A DNA stretch of 64,000 nt. Origin: Geosiphon pyriformis. Lineage: Eukaryota; Glomeromycota; Glomeromycetes; Archaeosporales; Geosiphonaceae. The position numbers were made by a program, and so were the translations under genes. Each line of letters opens with the position of its first letter. Positions within the stretch are counted from its first letter, which is position 1. This document shows, one piece after another, positions 43,344-54,040 of this stretch. The notes beneath the pieces were generated by a model that had not been told where the DNA came from, ran no database searches, and was given only the letters and a program-made list of their open reading frames with translations. Location: assembly GCA_016748015.1 (NCBI GenBank), contig JAAOMT010000082.1, forward strand, positions 219,483 to 283,482. Direction: 5' to 3'.

Positions 43344-45370
43344 GTGGCAGAATCAGAAATTATAAGAGCTAACCATTTAGGATTCGCAAAATCCTTATTT
43401 CAACACTATTGTCAATACTTGGGATTAAACCACAATCATATATCTGCCGAATCAGCCTTCAATTTCTATGTTAATGAAAAAATTTTTTCTTTATTAGGAA
43501 CACCAGTAAATACTGAATCAGCAAGAGAAACTTTCTATAAGGAATTAATTCAAAACACCAACCTACCAACAAACTATAATTTTGTATTCATTATCATTAG
43601 GATCAACAAAAAAATTGAACACCATACTCAACAAAGATATCCAATTACATATGCTAGTAAAGGCAAGAGAAAATTACAAATACCAACAGTAATACTCCGG
43701 AAAATACAGCCACCTGCTTGGAAGAAAAACAAAGTTGAATCTCTAAGCAACCCATCATACCATTATACACCTGGAAGTGCCATCAACATATCATCAACCA
43801 ACACATTTCCATCAACTGTGACATCAGCATTTGGATGATTCCCATTCCAAAGTAGACAAAGAAAAACAGAATTGTTAGGACCATACAGCAAATACTTTGA
43901 GGGATTTAATTTGCAATCATCAACCCCATCAGGACTTCAGTTACCACTGCCTCCACCAGATTTCAGAATCTCTGATCCATGGGAAGCAGCAGAATCAGAA
44001 AAGGAGGAAGAAAAATCAGAGGATCAAGAATTCACTTACCAGCACTCAATCACTGAAAACCCAGAAGTTGAAACCCTGAACATTCAAACTCAACAACAGT
44101 TAGAAAATCCGGAAATCGAAACTCCGAATATTCGAACGCCACCTAATCAAAGAAATCAAAACCCTGAATTAATCCATTAGCAAAACTTACCTCCAGTAAT
44201 TGTCATCGATCAACTGCCAATTAATCCCATAGCCAAACCCATACAGCAGCCACTTCAGCTACCACCCCAACAGCCAGGACAACAACAACTGTTTCAACAG
44301 CCACCACAACCACTTAACTTAGACCCAATGGCCTACGCTCTAATTGCAAAACTTAACAACTTTACGGGCGAAAAAGATAACACTCAAATATGGCTGAATA
44401 ATGTAGAAAAAGCCATCGCAGCCAACGGATAGAATAACACTCAAGCAATGCAAGCCATTCTCTACTTTCTTAAGGATACTGCCGATTCATGGTACCAGAG
44501 CTTGATTAATAAACCACAAGATTTTAATGCCTTCAAAGCGGAATTCCTAAGATACTTCAGCAACAATAACAGCATCAATCACCTAGTCAATGCATTCACC
44601 ACCATGAAACAAGGAGAAACTGAAGCAGTCACCACTTATCTGGGATGCTTCTATCGAAACCTACATCAAATTCAAGCAATTAATGCCAACTATTTTATAG
44701 CACCACAGATACTCAATCAGTTTATCCGTGGCCTGCACAGCAGCATCTTGCAACATATATGTCCATTGCATTCAGGCACTCTTTAAGATGTAGTTACACG
44801 TGCCAGAGATTTTGAATCTGCTGAGTCAGAGACTAACCACGCCCAAGCCATTAATCTAGTAATAAACAAATCATCTGAATTGGATTCCAAATTGGAGAAG
44901 TTCAGTGAATCAATTAATAAGAGATTGGAAGGATACTTAGCTGACAATTACATCATATATTGGCCTCCACAATGACACAATAATCAAGGAAACTCTAATC
45001 ATGCCCAAAATCAACCACGTCTATCTTCATTAACCAATCAACAGTGGCAACAGGAAATGCGTATCTGCCACTATTGTGGTAAACAAGAACATATCCAAAT
45101 TGACTGTTGCCAGCATTTAAATAATTAATGATTGGAAAATCAATATCGAAACCCTGATCACCAGTTTCAAACTCCGAATCAGTACCCAAATCAAAACCCA
45201 CCCGTTTACCTACCAGTGACGCAGTCATCAGTCTATCAGTCTCCAGTATATCAACCTCCAATTTATCAGTTGCAGCCACAAGTAATATATTAACCACAGC
45301 CACAAATAATCTATCAACCCCAATAGATCCAAACACCGTCCCAAAGCTTACCACCCAATGGAACCCAAAG
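43344..45370 (+). pseudogene. Element F gag
   Basis: Starts at GTG 43344 in AAAAGTGGCAGAATC; no ATG lies in the leader. Open to 43838 (164 codons), then TGA; 43872-44180; capsid core 44448-44786 (D-S-W-Y-Q-S-L-I, Y-L-G-C-F-Y-R-N-L, I-R-G-L-H-S-S-I-L). Zinc knuckle 45066-45107 is intact, C-H-Y-C-G-K-Q-E-H-I-Q-I-D-C, near residue 575. All pieces are in one frame; the interruptions are single stops such as TAG for Trp at about 44430 and TAA for Gln. A Gln/Pro/Tyr-rich tail leads to PR. Confidence 0.83.
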
Positions 45371-45377
45371 ACTGAAA

Positions 45378-46150
45378 ATGACTCAACAAAGCTGGAGATC
45401 GGCAATAGTAGTCCATCAACCGATCCCCAGTTCTTCACAGCAACCATCTGGATTACACCAGCAGAATTCGGGTAGCAGTCAACCCCAAAACCCAAATTTC
45501 CAGAACTATTTAAGTCTCTTGGTCACTCCAGAAGATGCTTCAACCAATAATCCGGCATTTACCCAAAAACAACCACTCACCAGTAATATCCCACCTGCTA
45601 CCATCACCGAAGATGAGTTATTGGCCACTATCTTCCTATTCGAATTTGAGAAAACAGCTGCAATGCCATTATTTAGTGGAGCCGCTCTTGAAGCCAAACC
45701 AATCACCGTGATGTACACTGATGCCAAAGTCGAAGGACAATCCATCAAATTGATCCTGGACAGTGGTTCCACAGGCAGCATAATCACAAGACAACTCATG
45801 GATCAATTAGATCGCCAAGTTGATCGAGCTGCCAGCACCAGAATCATTACAGCCGATGGAGCAATCAAAACTCCAATCAGCAAAATCGATGACTTTCCTT
45901 TTAAAATCAATGGCATTATGACTCCCATTAAAGTTCTAGTGATAGAAGCCACTCAATACTAAGCTTTTGTTGATAATGACTGGCTATTTAAAGTCAACAC
46001 AACATTAGACTAGAACACCCAGGAACTCCAGCTAATGTATCAGGGCCAACACATACATGTTCCGGTCACATGTGGCTACTTCAAAACTTCTCCAAGAGAG
46101 AAACTATTGATCGAACTGGAGGAGGAGAAAAAAAAGCCTACCTGAAAAGC
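45378..46150 (+). pseudogene. Element F retropepsin, intact active site
   Basis: 194 open codons (45378-45962). Catalytic D-S-G is at 45759-45767 in L-I-L-D-S-G-S-T-G-S-I-I-T, the full signature. It continues I-I-T-A-D-G, F-P-F-K-I-N-G-I and V-L-V-I-E-A-T-Q-Y, then TAA where the others have Gln, so the last strand (F-V-D-N-D-W-L) lies beyond a stop. This is the one PR besides that of C with all three active-site residues. Confidence 0.82.
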
Positions 46151-46157
46151 CTACCAA

Positions 46158-46787
46158 GTGTCGTGGGTGGACAAAGAGCACAATGAACTACCGCCAATAC
46201 TCTCCTGGAACAACAGCAACAAGAGAAAAAGGAAACAAAAAGAAAAACATACCTGGGAAACTGATGACCTGACATGGACTGACAACAACAAGAGCAAACC
46301 GACTTCAAGCTGGGAATGGGAAGAAGACAAAGAAAATAAAGGAAAAGAGAAAGAAGAAGAGACCACCCAAACCACCACCACTTATAACACCTATACTATA
46401 CCACAACAATCTACCTATCGTCAACCTAAGCTTATATGCGTCGATTGTGGCAAGAAATTGTCATCAATGGGCGCATGCTGTGGGGACAATGAGGAATATT
46501 CAATGGCAACTAAGTTTTATTGCCACCCATGCATTTTTGAATGCTTTGAAAGACCAAAACGAGTAGGGAAATAAGACAATCAGCCATGTTTAGCTTGTGA
46601 AAAGACTCTCTTGGATGAAGGAATATGGTATAACATTCCTGGACGTGGAGGAATGTGTGATGTAGAGTGTCAATACATGATTATGATTAGTGACTGGGTT
46701 AAAAAGGGGACACCAATTGAAGCCACTTGACAAAAAGCAGTGTGACGATTAGACAGTTGTCCACATGACGATGACAAAATTTGGAGA
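46158..46787 (+). pseudogene. Element F Cys-rich zinc-binding region
   Basis: Charged Lys/Glu spacer (46190-46370), then the clearest cysteine set of family 2: C-V-D-C-G-K-K-L-S-S-M, A-C-C-G-D, F-Y-C-H-P-C-I-F-E-C-F-E, P-K-R-V-G-K, Q-P-C-L-A-C-E-K, G-G-M-C-D-V-E-C-Q-Y. Stops at a Trp codon (TAA at about 46572) and two more near 46730-46745. Directly in frame with PR and dUTPase. Likely binds zinc; role unknown (RNA or DNA binding is a guess). Confidence 0.7.
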
Positions 46788-48041
46788 ATGGCAACTGCCA
46801 AAATTGAAGGTGCATTACCAGAAGAAATCTGGACAATTAAAAACAACTCACCAGAACCCATCAAGCTTGACTGGGACGCAGAGCCAGTTATAAATTTTCT
46901 AGAACCAGAAGAGTTCCATGAATACTACCAAAACTTGGCACCCACTAGAGAAGAGCAAGAACAATGGCTAGCACAGTTAAATACAAAACTGTGTCACCAT
47001 TGTTTAATTCCCAGTGACTTTGAATATTGTGACGATTGTGACCTTATTTACAATCCATCACCACACATGATCTACTCGATCCCTGAAGAAAAAGAATCAG
47101 AATCGCAAATCAATTACAATCCAGACTCTGACAATAACGACAAAAACACTGGTTTCAGCTTTGTTCAAAATAGCAATGATGACAAAAATGATTCAGATTC
47201 AGATTTAAAATCCGAGTTAAACTATGAACAATATATTGCCCTACCAGATCTCTCCAAGAAACAAGAGTTGAAATGGTATAGTGACAATGGAAAAGGTATT
47301 ATACCAGAACGTACACATGATATGGATGCAGGATTTGATCTGAGATATCCAGGAAAAGATGCCATCAAATTGAAACCACATTCACACATCTGCATTGATC
47401 TGAAAATAGCACTAGAGATTCCAGCAACAACAATGGTTCAATTAGCATCTAGGAGTAGTTTAGCAAAAAGAGGGATCAATATAAGAGGAGGAATAATTGA
47501 CACAGGATATGTAGGAAATATTATCACCATGCTACAAAATAACTCAGAAAAGGCCTATATAATAGAGCCTAATGAAAAGATAGCACAGGCAATATTCCTG
47601 CCTCTGATTAGAGTAGCTCAGTTAGTGTCAGTGGAAAAGAGGGAGGAATTAAGAATAACAGCAAGAGGAATACAAGGATTTGGATCAACAAGTAGAATAG
47701 ATGTACAAGTTAATATGGCAGAGGAAGAAATTGTTGGCCAAGGAAAAATTATCTCAACCGGTCAAGCTATTTCTATTCCACCATATAGCCAGTACATATT
47801 AGCAATAGAAAGAAAGAAAAAAGAGCAAGAACAGATTTTTGAAGTGGAAGCAACTCTTTGTGAATCAGGAGAGATTGGGTTGATCAATCTTTACATACTA
47901 GCCAAAAGCTATAGCAGCATAAAAATTCCCATCTACAACAATACTGGCAATGTCATCAACATACCAGAAGGAACCACCATCAGATATTTAACCACAGAAA
48001 TAGAAGACCAACCACCAAACTCCATTCCAGACTTTCCATAA
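46788..48041 (+). CDS. Element F zinc ribbon, dUTPase and linker, open frame
   Basis: 417 codons without a stop, the best dUTPase frame here. Ribbon: L-C-H-H-C ... Y-C-D-D-C. Acidic linker. Motif 1 A-G-F-D-L-R (about 47328-47345), motif 2 A-S-R-S-S-L-A-K-R-G-I, motif 3 I-I-D-T-G-Y-V-G-N-I with the catalytic Asp kept, motif 4 E-K-I-A-Q-A-I-F, motif 5 G-F-G-S-T-S-R. All five motifs of the homotrimeric dUTPase are present in order. The linker then has N-N-T-G-N-V-I-N-I-P-E-G-T-T. As part of Gag-Pol it would act inside the particle and lower dUTP during cDNA synthesis. Confidence 0.87.
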   Translation: MATAKIEGALPEEIWTIKNNSPEPIKLDWDAEPVINFLEPEEFHEYYQNLAPTREEQEQWLAQLNTKLCHHCLIPSDFEYCDDCDLIYNPSPHMIYSIPEEKESESQINYNPDSDNNDKNTGFSFVQNSNDDKNDSDSDLKSELNYEQYIALPDLSKKQELKWYSDNGKGIIPERTHDMDAGFDLRYPGKDAIKLKPHSHICIDLKIALEIPATTMVQLASRSSLAKRGINIRGGIIDTGYVGNIITMLQNNSEKAYIIEPNEKIAQAIFLPLIRVAQLVSVEKREELRITARGIQGFGSTSRIDVQVNMAEEEIVGQGKIISTGQAISIPPYSQYILAIERKKKEQEQIFEVEATLCESGEIGLINLYILAKSYSSIKIPIYNNTGNVINIPEGTTIRYLTTEIEDQPPNSIPDFP

Positions 48042-49519
48042 CTTTGTGGATATGTTGACATCACATTATAAACAATCTATGAACAAGATGAATGTTATTT
48101 GCTCCAACCAGAACAATTGGAACAAATGAACCTGGGAAACTTAGATCCACTCCAATGTATGCAGCTCAAGATGTTACTCAACAATTTCAACAACATCTTT
48201 GCCAGCAAAAATAAGTTTGGCCGAACTGACATCATCCAGCATTAGATCAAGACTGAAGATGCAATGCCAATCAAACAAAGAGCATACAGAGTGCTGCCAG
48301 CCAGCCACGAGATCATTCGTCAAGAGATAAACAGAATGCTTGACAATGGGCTAATTCAACCATCAATGAGTCCATGGTCATCACCAGTAGTACTCATCCG
48401 TAAAAAAAATGGAAAAATCTGGTTTTGTGTAGACTACAGAAAACTCAATAGTGTAACTTGTGGAGACAGTTATCCAACTCCACAAATACAGGAATTATTC
48501 AATGCTTTCAGTAGGAACAAATAGTTCTCTACATTAGATTTGGACAGTGGTTACTGGCAAGTAACCTGAATTTAGCTGACAAAAAGAAAATGGCATTTAC
48601 TACTAGAAAAGAAAATTTCGAATTTGAAGTAATGCCATTCAGCTTAACCAATACTCCAACAACTTTCCAATGGCTAATGGAAATCATTTATACTGGCTTA
48701 TTGTGGAAATCAGTAGTTGTATACTTGGACAACACCAATGTATTCTCAAAGACGTTTGATGATCATCTTTATCATCTTCAACAAGTGTTTGAAAGACTAA
48801 GAAGAGCAGAACTAAATGTGACAAAGTGCTTCTTTGGCAAAACAGAACTCAAATTCTTGGGACACATAGTTAGCAAAGACGGCATCAAAACGGATCCAGA
48901 GAAAATAGAGATAGTAAAGAACTTTCCAGTGCCGACCAATATAACAGAACTGAAATCATTCTTGAGATTTGCCAGTTACTATCGTTGTTTTATCAAGAAC
49001 TTTTCCAAGATAGCGCAGCCACTCAATCAACTGCAAAACAAAAATGCGAAATATGAATGGACAGAAAGTCAACAAGAAGCTTTTGATATTTTGAGGAAAA
49101 AGCTCATTCAAGCTCCAGTACTGATCTATTCAGATTACAGCATACCATTCATTATCACCACTGATGCATTTGGCCAAACATTGAGAGCAGTATTATCTCA
49201 GAGAAGACCGGACGGCAGAGAAAATCTAGTAGCATATGCCAGCAGAGATTTAATACCAGCTGAAAAGAACTATAGAACACTGGAACAAGAACACTTAGCA
49301 ATATACTGGGCCGTCATAAAATAGAAAGAATACTTGAGCCAGAAGTTTGAAGTATACACAGATCACAAGAGATTAACATCACTTCAAAAACAAGAATTTG
49401 AAGATGGAAGACAGTCAAGATGGAAAATGGCACTCACACCATATAATTATACTATACATTACAAAAAGGGAAAAAACAATGGAAATGCTGACGGTTTATC
49501 GCAAATAAAACAAATCTAA
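48042..49519 (+). pseudogene. Element F reverse transcriptase and RNase H
   Basis: 48264-48524 has R-K-K-N-G-K-I-W-F-C-V-D-Y-R-K-L-N. A TAG and a short deletion at about 48525-48590 shift the frame; 48590-49324 then holds F-E-V-M-P-F-S-L-T-N-T-P-T-T-F and Y-L-D-N (second catalytic Asp to Asn, G-to-A). RNase H: T-T-D-A-F-G-Q-T-L-R-A-V-L-S-Q, Y-A-S-R-D-L-I-P-A-E-K-N-Y, then TAG at a Trp codon, Y-T-D-H-K-R-L. Ends ...Q-I-K-Q-I then TAA (49519). Confidence 0.82.
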
Positions 49520-49582
49520 AAACATTTCAACCCAAAAATATAATAAAACCAGAACAATACCAACGGAAAAATACAACAAAAG

Positions 49583-50965
49583 ATAAACATACAAAAATAT
49601 TAACAATTGCAACATTATCTAAACACTTAACAGTTCAAGGAGAATTTATCTCATATGGAATAAAAGAGTATTAAACAACAATCAAAATATTTTATCACTC
49701 ACCAAAATATACTTTATCGGAAAAATAGAAGGGATCCAGATCAACCAACCAGAGTAATTATGGAGCCAGAAAAAAAGACAATATTATTTAACATGCACTC
49801 AAATCCAACAGCAGGACATTTTTACAAAGAAGCAACCATGGAAAGAACTAGAAAAAGATACTATTGGTCATCAATGTACCCAGACATCATTCAATATGTT
49901 CAAAATTGTGACACTTGTTAGCAAAGAGAAAGAACAAGACCCAGTGAACCATTAAGATCAATCAAAGTGGGACAACCATTTGACTGTATGGGAATTAATT
50001 TAGTTGGACCATTAACAATCACCAGCAGAGAAAACAGATACATAGCAATAGCTATGGACTATCTCACTAAATGGCCAGAGGTGAAAGCAATTCAAAGAGC
50101 GGATGCAGAATCCATTGCCAAATTTGTTTATCAGGATTTGATTTGTCGACATGGATGTCCAAAAGAATTATTATCAAACCAAGGAACTTATTTTGTGAAC
50201 AGAACATTAACAGAATTGAGCCAAAGATTCGGAATCAAGAGACTATTATCATCACCATACCATCCATAAACTAACGGATTAGTAGAAAGATTCAACAGAA
50301 CATTGTGTGAAGCAATAGCCAAGCTCAGCCAAGAAAACCAGAATGATTGGAATTTGTTCATACCATCAGTACTATTTGCTTATCGAACAACAAAACAGGA
50401 TACTACACAAGCAACACCATTTGAATTAGTATATGAAAGAATAGCAACATTACCAGTAGAGAGAGAAATTAATACATATTCAGCTGAACCAATAACAGAG
50501 AAAAATTTTCAAGAAACATTGCTGAGAAAAACATATGACTTAATGGAAACATTGGAAAACAAACGAAAAAAAGCAGCTGATAATATCCAAAAGTCACAAA
50601 AAACACAGAAAGAAAAACATGATAGTCAACTACCAGACAAACCAGTTGAATTCAAGATCAGAGACAAAGTATTACTACATTGTACCAAAGCGAAAAAACA
50701 ATAGAGTGGAAAATTTGATCCCAAATGGGACAGACCATTTCACATAGAAGAAATTCTAGGAAATGGAGCTTACAAATTAAGATTGGATAACAAAATTTTA
50801 ACCAAAGCAGCACATAGAGATCAACTGAAATCATATCACAACATCACATTACCATCTACCAGTAATATTCCACAATTAGGAGTACAGAGAATACTAGTCC
50901 AACCAGATGAGATTCCACAAGATCTGGAACCAATCATTATTATTGACAACAACACGTTAAATTGA
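49583..50965 (+). pseudogene. Element F integrase (ORF2)
   Basis: The start is ATA at 49583 where B and C have ATG (G-to-A). Zinc-binding segment with N-C-D-T-C (49905-49920), core at 49967-50269 (G-I-N-L-V-G where others have G-I-D-L-V-G; L-L-S-N-Q-G-T where others have L-L-S-D-Q-G-T), so the first and second catalytic Asp are both Asn. E is kept in L-V-E-R-F-N. C-terminal GPF-type module at about 50718-50745 after a TAG for Trp. Ends TGA 50963-50965. Confidence 0.8.
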
Positions 50966-50989
50966 TCCATCAAAAGAATATATAAAGAC

Positions 50990-51649
50990 ATGGTAGACGT
51001 GACAGGAAATATAAGAAAAATGGAAATTACAGACAACATTCACTCACTAGCACAACAATTCTTTCAATTAATTCAACACCAGGAAATGGTGATTACAATC
51101 AATTAACAAACCATTCGATATCAAGATACTAGAAAGACATTTCAACTCAGAACACAGAAGAAAACTGAAAATACTGTGGACAAAATCATGGCAAAAGTAA
51201 AATTAGCAATAAAAGAATTGACAAAAGAGTCACTATATCAAGAGTTGACTAAAGAAACTTGGAATTGGTGGATACAACAATTTCCACAAAACTATTGTTA
51301 TTTTTACTTGGGACAACACATAAATATCTAGAATCTATATATGGATAAAACAAAGTGATTATTTGACAAAAGAATACTACAACAATTAGAACATTTTGTG
51401 GGAAAGAACAACTTATCCACACAAATCCAAGCCATATACTGAATACACACAGTATTTCAAGATAAACCAGAAATATTGCTTAACAGAGCAATGGATATGG
51501 TTATCAGTAATCAATTAGGAAAAATTACCAATGCTCAATTTGAAGAATTACAGACCCAAATAACACAAGTAATTCTCAAAAATGAAATTCAAGAAATACT
51601 TCAAGAGGGGGAATTACATGAGTTAGATTTTGACGGAGCTCAATATTAA
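50990..51649 (+). pseudogene. Element F ORF3, in-frame stops only
   Basis: ATG 50990 to TAA 51647-51649, exactly 220 codons as in B, no indel. Four internal stops, each explained by one change from the B codon or a related Trp/Gln codon (for example TAA for CAA, TAG for CAG). Domain points Y-F-Y-L-G-Q-H-I, Q-A-I-Y, N-Q-L-G-K-I-T-N-A-Q-F-E-E-L-Q-T. Begins 24 nt after the integrase stop and ends just before AAAAGGAAGAAATAA (polypurine tract) and the LTR. Confidence 0.72.
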
Positions 51650-51662
51650 AAGGAAGAAATAA

Positions 51663-52524
51663 TATTACTCATAGAAATATAAAAAATATATTAGCATAAT
51701 TATTAGCCAATCAGAAGTAAGCGTAGTAAATGTGGAATTCCAGAATTCCTCTCAAAAATTACAGAATTCCAAGAATTTCAGAATTCCCAATGAGGAATTG
51801 CAGGATTTTAGAATTGTAGGATTCCTCTCAAAGGAATTGCAGGATTCCAGGAATTCCAGAATTCTTGTTGTGAAGAGTCGAGGAATTGAGGAATCCTAAT
51901 TATGTATATATAGCAGTAGTATTAGAAACAGAAAAGACAGAATTGATACTACAGAATCCTTAGCCAAAAAACCAATCATCAAATAAATAATTATTCTATT
52001 TCTCAATCCACTCTCCACTATCAACCCTTTATGTTGATAGTAATTGATACTTAATCATGCTGGAACAATAGCTCTTGATCACAGCTATTGACAAGATACT
52101 AATGTACCAAATTGCCTTGGCTTATTTCTTTATTTTTTTTAATTTTATTTTCTTTCTTTCTTTGATTTTGTTGTTATATACTAATTGAGTAAAAAAATTA
52201 AGCACTGAGTTATTAATGTCAAGGATAGCCTGGTAAAAGACCCAGAAATAAGGGTAGAATTATATATATATTAACAGATAGCTTACCAGAAAGACACGAC
52301 TGTCAAAGTAAATCTGGCCGCCAAGCTGAGAAAGAAATTAGGCATAATTGCAACTCCAGAAAAACTACTACTATCAACACTGAATCTCTGTCTATTATAC
52401 AAAAAATTCCACAACAAAACCTTCAGATACCATACCTTTCGCACATCATCCACGAAAGTAGCTTTTGAGTACCAAGTTACAGGTTTGTTATTCAATTCAA
52501 CAACAGAAATAATTACCTATAACA
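51663..52524 (+). repeat. Element F 3' LTR (862 bp)
   Basis: Partner of 42410-43281. Terminal bases TATTAC and ATAACA are single-change forms of TGTTAC and GTAACA. GGAATTCC-word cluster at 51733-51888. Confidence 0.9.
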
Positions 52525-52577
52525 TCATCACTTTGAATTTGTTGTTTGCTGTATTATTTCTATAGGAGAGCACTAAA

Positions 52578-53506
52578 TATTACTGGAGGTTTTTGGTCTC
52601 TTTTCTTAAATGTTGTTGATGCCTGTTCATTGTGAATTCACATTTTCTGGATGTGGTTGAACCTCCAATAACTGAATTTATCTTCAAATTATCTTCTATA
52701 ATTTGAACTACTGGGCTTATAAGTGGAATGGCCAATTCCTTGCCAGTTACTTTATGTAGTTACATTGTAATAAACATCAACTCTTTCCCAGGAATTGCTT
52801 GTCTGGAAGCTCACTAAAAATGTGTAGTTATTTTGCTGTGAAAGTCAACTCTTCTACAGGAATCTTGTCTGTAGGCTACCCTAATGATTGTAATAAGAAA
52901 AGAAAAGAAAAATAAAAGAAATGTAAAAGAAATAGGATTTTATCAAGGGAAACGTTTTTTTATCCAGGCCTGGAGTCACCAACAGTTTACTAAAATTGGT
53001 AGCTAATCAATTTCGAAATGTTAGTTGAATTTTGGGAATTTTCCAAGTACAATAATTAAAGAATTTGGTTTTTTGAATTATTTGATATTTATTTTTTTTT
53101 GTGTGTATAAGAACAGTTTTAAGAGATAAATCTAAAGTAAGATACATTTTCTTGAAAAAAAAAGCTTTTCTTTTATACAACTTGTTGTAGTACTAGTCTA
53201 TGAACTTGCACTTTTTCTCTTTGCTCAAATTTCAGTGAACTAAAGATACATTTTGGTGAACTACAAGTTATTTCGCTGAACTATTCATAATTTCGGCAAA
53301 TTTCTGTAAATTTTGGCGAATTTTTGAATATTACAAAGTTCAAAGTATTGTGTAATTTGATCATCCTACTTTCTGTTATATTAATTAGATTATTTTAATT
53401 GAATTGTGATATGTAATAATTTGAAATAATATTAATATATTAATTAATTATAGGAATTATAAGGGTAATTTCATGCTAATTAATAGCTAAAATTTTACTG
53501 GTAACA
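52578..53506 (-). repeat. Element E 5' LTR (929 bp)
   Basis: Partner of 33577-34548, ending GGTAACA and the second ATGG. Next to it (52566-52575) the primer site is decayed (sense TAGTGCTCTC, TGG to TAG). Confidence 0.9.
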
Positions 53507-53510
53507 ATGG

Positions 53511-53979
53511 CTACTGCAATGTATCTGTTTTCTCTACTGGTAATTGTTAATGATCCAACTAAGTCAATTCCAATGTGATCAAATGGTTGTTCCACTTTGA
53601 TTGGTCTTAGTGATTTACTGGGTCTGGTTCCTTCTCTTTTTTGACAAGCATCACAATTTTGAACATATTAGATGATGTCTAGATACATTGATAGCCAATA
53701 GTATCTTTTTCTAGTTTTTTCCATAGTTACTTCTTTATGGAAATGTCCTGCTGTTGGATCTAAATACATATTGAATAGTATTGTCTCTTTTTTTGGCTCT
53801 GTAATTACTCTAGTTGATTGATTTGGATCTTTTCTATTCTTTTGATAAAGTATATTTTGGTAAGTAATAAAGTATTTTGATTGTTGTTTAATACTATTTC
53901 ATTCTGATTGAGATAATTTCTTCTTGAACTGTTAAGTATCTATATAATGTTTGAGTTGTTGGTATTTTTGTGTGTTCAT
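53511..53979 (-). pseudogene. Element C integrase, N-terminal part
   Basis: From ATG 53979 (M-N-T-Q-K-Y-Q-Q-L) to the insertion of E within the core near the first catalytic Asp (...D-x-V-G-S-L-T-I-T-S). The zinc-binding cysteines (N-C-D-A-C-Q-K-R) are readable. Continues at 32673-33576. Confidence 0.75.
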
Positions 53980-54040
53980 CTTTTGTTATATTTTTATTGG
54001 GTTTGGTTTGGTTTTGTTATATTTTTGGGTTAAAATGTTC

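Larger units (their letters stand above)
42410..52524 (+). mobile_element. Element F: Ty3/gypsy-like retrotransposon, family 2, innermost
   Basis: Complete 10,115-bp plus-strand element with LTRs 42410-43281 and 51663-52524. Duplication TCGC (42406-42409) and TCAT (52525-52528). It sits at exactly the same position in E as element C does in A, in the opposite orientation relative to the host element. ORF1 keeps one frame (starts divisible by 3) from 43344 to 48524. After a short deletion in RT everything to ORF3 is in a second single frame. Being innermost, it is one of the youngest insertions. Confidence 0.9.
33577..53506 (-). mobile_element. Element E: Ty3/gypsy-like retrotransposon, family 1
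   Basis: Minus-strand element inside the integrase of C, with the only exact duplication of the nest, ATGG at 33573-33576 and 53507-53510. Removing it restores gtctatggctactg, as seen uninterrupted in B near 5050. LTRs are 33577-34548 and 52578-53506. Without F it is about 9.8 kb. It is better preserved than its relative A: ORF3 is intact and the dUTPase frame is open. Confidence 0.9.

Noticed and set aside
44995-45495. Minus-strand 166-codon ORF in element F
   Set aside because: Antisense shadow of the Gln/Pro-rich gag tail; low-complexity Gly/Val/Leu composition.
43344-50965. Alternative genetic code with TGA or TAG read as amino acid
   Set aside because: Stops of all three kinds occur at different places in different copies, where sister copies have CGA, CAA, CAG or TGG. 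This is decay.
50700-50965. Chromodomain at the integrase C-terminus
   Set aside because: Only a GPF-type module is seen; no aromatic cage or chromodomain-like tail before the stop.
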